64,000 nt of DNA from CAZEJK01 sp964512045 (GTDB taxonomy: Bacteria; Acidobacteriota; Thermoanaerobaculia; Thermoanaerobaculales; Sulfomarinibacteraceae), in NCBI GenBank assembly GCA_964512045.1, contig CAZEJK010000001.1, positions 54,927 to 118,926 of the forward strand, in the 5' to 3' direction. The position numbers were made by a program, and so were the translations under genes. The stretch's first letter is position 1. The number at the start of each line of letters is the position of its first letter. The notes below the pieces were generated by a model that was given only the letters and a program-made list of their open reading frames with translations, did not search any database and was not told the origin of the DNA. Shown here piece by piece: positions 63,230-64,000 of this stretch.

Positions 63230-64000
63230 ATGGCAGCGACGCGGCGAGCGCTGGTGACCGGTATTACTGGCCAAGACGGGTCCTACCTTGCCGAGCTGCT
63301 GCTGGAGGCGGGGTACGAGGTGCACGGTCTCGTGCGCCGGGCCTCCACCTTCAACCGTGAGCGGATCGACCCGTTCCGGGACCATCCGCGGCTCGAGCTG
63401 CACTACGGAGATCTCGGCGACTCGGAGTCCATCGTCGGTGTGCTGCAGCGGGTTCGTCCGCACGAGGTGTACAACCTGGCGGCCCAGTCCCACGTGGGGA
63501 TCTCGTTTACCATGCCCACGTACACCGGCGACGTCACCGGTCTCGGTACGGTCCGTCTGCTCGAGGCCGTGCACCAGGTGGTTCCCGAGGCCAGGTTCTA
63601 CCAGGCCGCGTCGTCGGAGCTCTTCGGCAAGGTGCACGAGGTCCCGCAGAGGGAGACGACGCCGTTCCATCCGCGATCTCCGTATGCGGTGGCGAAGGCG
63701 TACGCGTTCTGGGCGACGGTGAACTACCGCGAGGCGTACGGGCTGTTTGCCTGTAACGGGATCCTGTTCAACCACGAGTCGCCGCGTCGGGGAGAGAACT
63801 TCGTGACCCGCAAGGTCACTCGCGGCGTCGCCGAGATCGCCGCGGGTCTGCGCCAGAGGCTGGTCTTGGGAAACCTCGACGCGCGCAGGGACTGGGGGTT
63901 TGCGGGCGACTACGTTGTGGCCATGTGGCGGATGCTGCAGATGGAGGAGGCGCGCGATTACGTGGTCGGCACTGGTCGCTCGCACTCGGTACGTGAGCTC
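63230..64000 (+). CDS. gmd: GDP-mannose 4,6-dehydratase, 5' part
   Basis: Turns GDP-mannose into GDP-4-keto-6-deoxymannose, precursor of GDP-fucose, GDP-rhamnose or perosamine. 257 codons are visible, open to the window edge; full proteins have about 320-370 residues. The Rossmann motif T-G-I-T-G-Q-D-G is at 10-17. The catalytic Y-x3-K is Y152/K156. S-S-E-L-F-G is at 128-133 and N-H-E-S-P-R-R-G-E at 181-189. It begins two bases after guaB, so it is co-transcribed, and it may open a further sugar-nucleotide gene cluster to the right. Confidence 0.96.
   Translation, partial: MAATRRALVTGITGQDGSYLAELLLEAGYEVHGLVRRASTFNRERIDPFRDHPRLELHYGDLGDSESIVGVLQRVRPHEVYNLAAQSHVGISFTMPTYTGDVTGLGTVRLLEAVHQVVPEARFYQAASSELFGKVHEVPQRETTPFHPRSPYAVAKAYAFWATVNYREAYGLFACNGILFNHESPRRGENFVTRKVTRGVAEIAAGLRQRLVLGNLDARRDWGFAGDYVVAMWRMLQMEEARDYVVGTGRSHSVREL

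Overview
The window is high-G+C bacterial chromosome, almost fully coding, with short intergenic gaps and several start/stop overlaps of the ATGA type. The best guess for the source is an uncultured Acidobacteriota, perhaps near Thermoanaerobaculia. Reasons are an acidobacterial-type VWA protein (12261-14015), an S55 (SpoIVB-type) peptidase in an otherwise Gram-negative gene set, large secreted BACON/PKD and FG-GAP proteins, and a LAB_N (LpxB N-terminal) protein. A run of ten Ns inside secA (60646-60655) shows this is a scaffold, so it probably comes from metagenomic or draft assembly. The taxonomic call is inference from gene families, not from a marker tree.

Layout. 31-2035 (minus) is a flippase-like membrane protein, nrdR and hsp20. 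It diverges from a histone-deacetylase-fold protein that lacks key catalytic residues. 3498-5087 is a secreted Ig-like repeat protein followed by an inverted-repeat element. 5653-10324 is pcnB-ligA-NtrC-type response regulator, overlapping end to end. 10342-10683 is a MITE-like element with 25-bp inverted ends and an internal heptamer array. 10776-14015 holds a small frameshifted gene, a regulator with a decayed sigma-54 ATPase domain, and a secreted VWA protein. 14032-15759 (minus) is a TPR/double cNMP-binding protein. 16018-21545 is an operon of S55 peptidase, secreted propeller, coaD and a glycosyltransferase, closed by a strong bidirectional terminator. 21703-24186 (minus) is an XRE regulator-TPR-exported protein operon. 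24597-34205 carries three large secreted proteins, each with its own promoter or terminator signals.

34429-45829 is an envelope-polysaccharide region: a YfhO-like membrane protein, a Wzm/Wzt ABC exporter pair, a radical SAM enzyme, three sugar or methyl transferases, an acetyltransferase and a LAB_N membrane protein with two poly-C tracts. 45865-51926 holds an unrecognised coiled-coil protein, hpt, ridA, yqeB, a patatin phospholipase and a membrane-anchored polysaccharide deacetylase. 52029-64000 is envelope and housekeeping: pgsA, an MMPL/RND exporter, a LonC-like protease, an M23 endopeptidase, secA, guaB and the start of gmd.

Most genes are ordinary. The items worth a second look are the catalytically depleted HDAC-fold protein, the decayed sigma-54 activator, the PKD-BACON cassette inserted into a duplicated domain of the 1817-residue secreted protein, the poly-C tracts in the LAB_N gene, the XRE-TPR-exported operon, and the inverted-repeat elements at 5236-5442 and 10342-10683. 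I see no CRISPR array, tRNA, rRNA, transposase or prophage.
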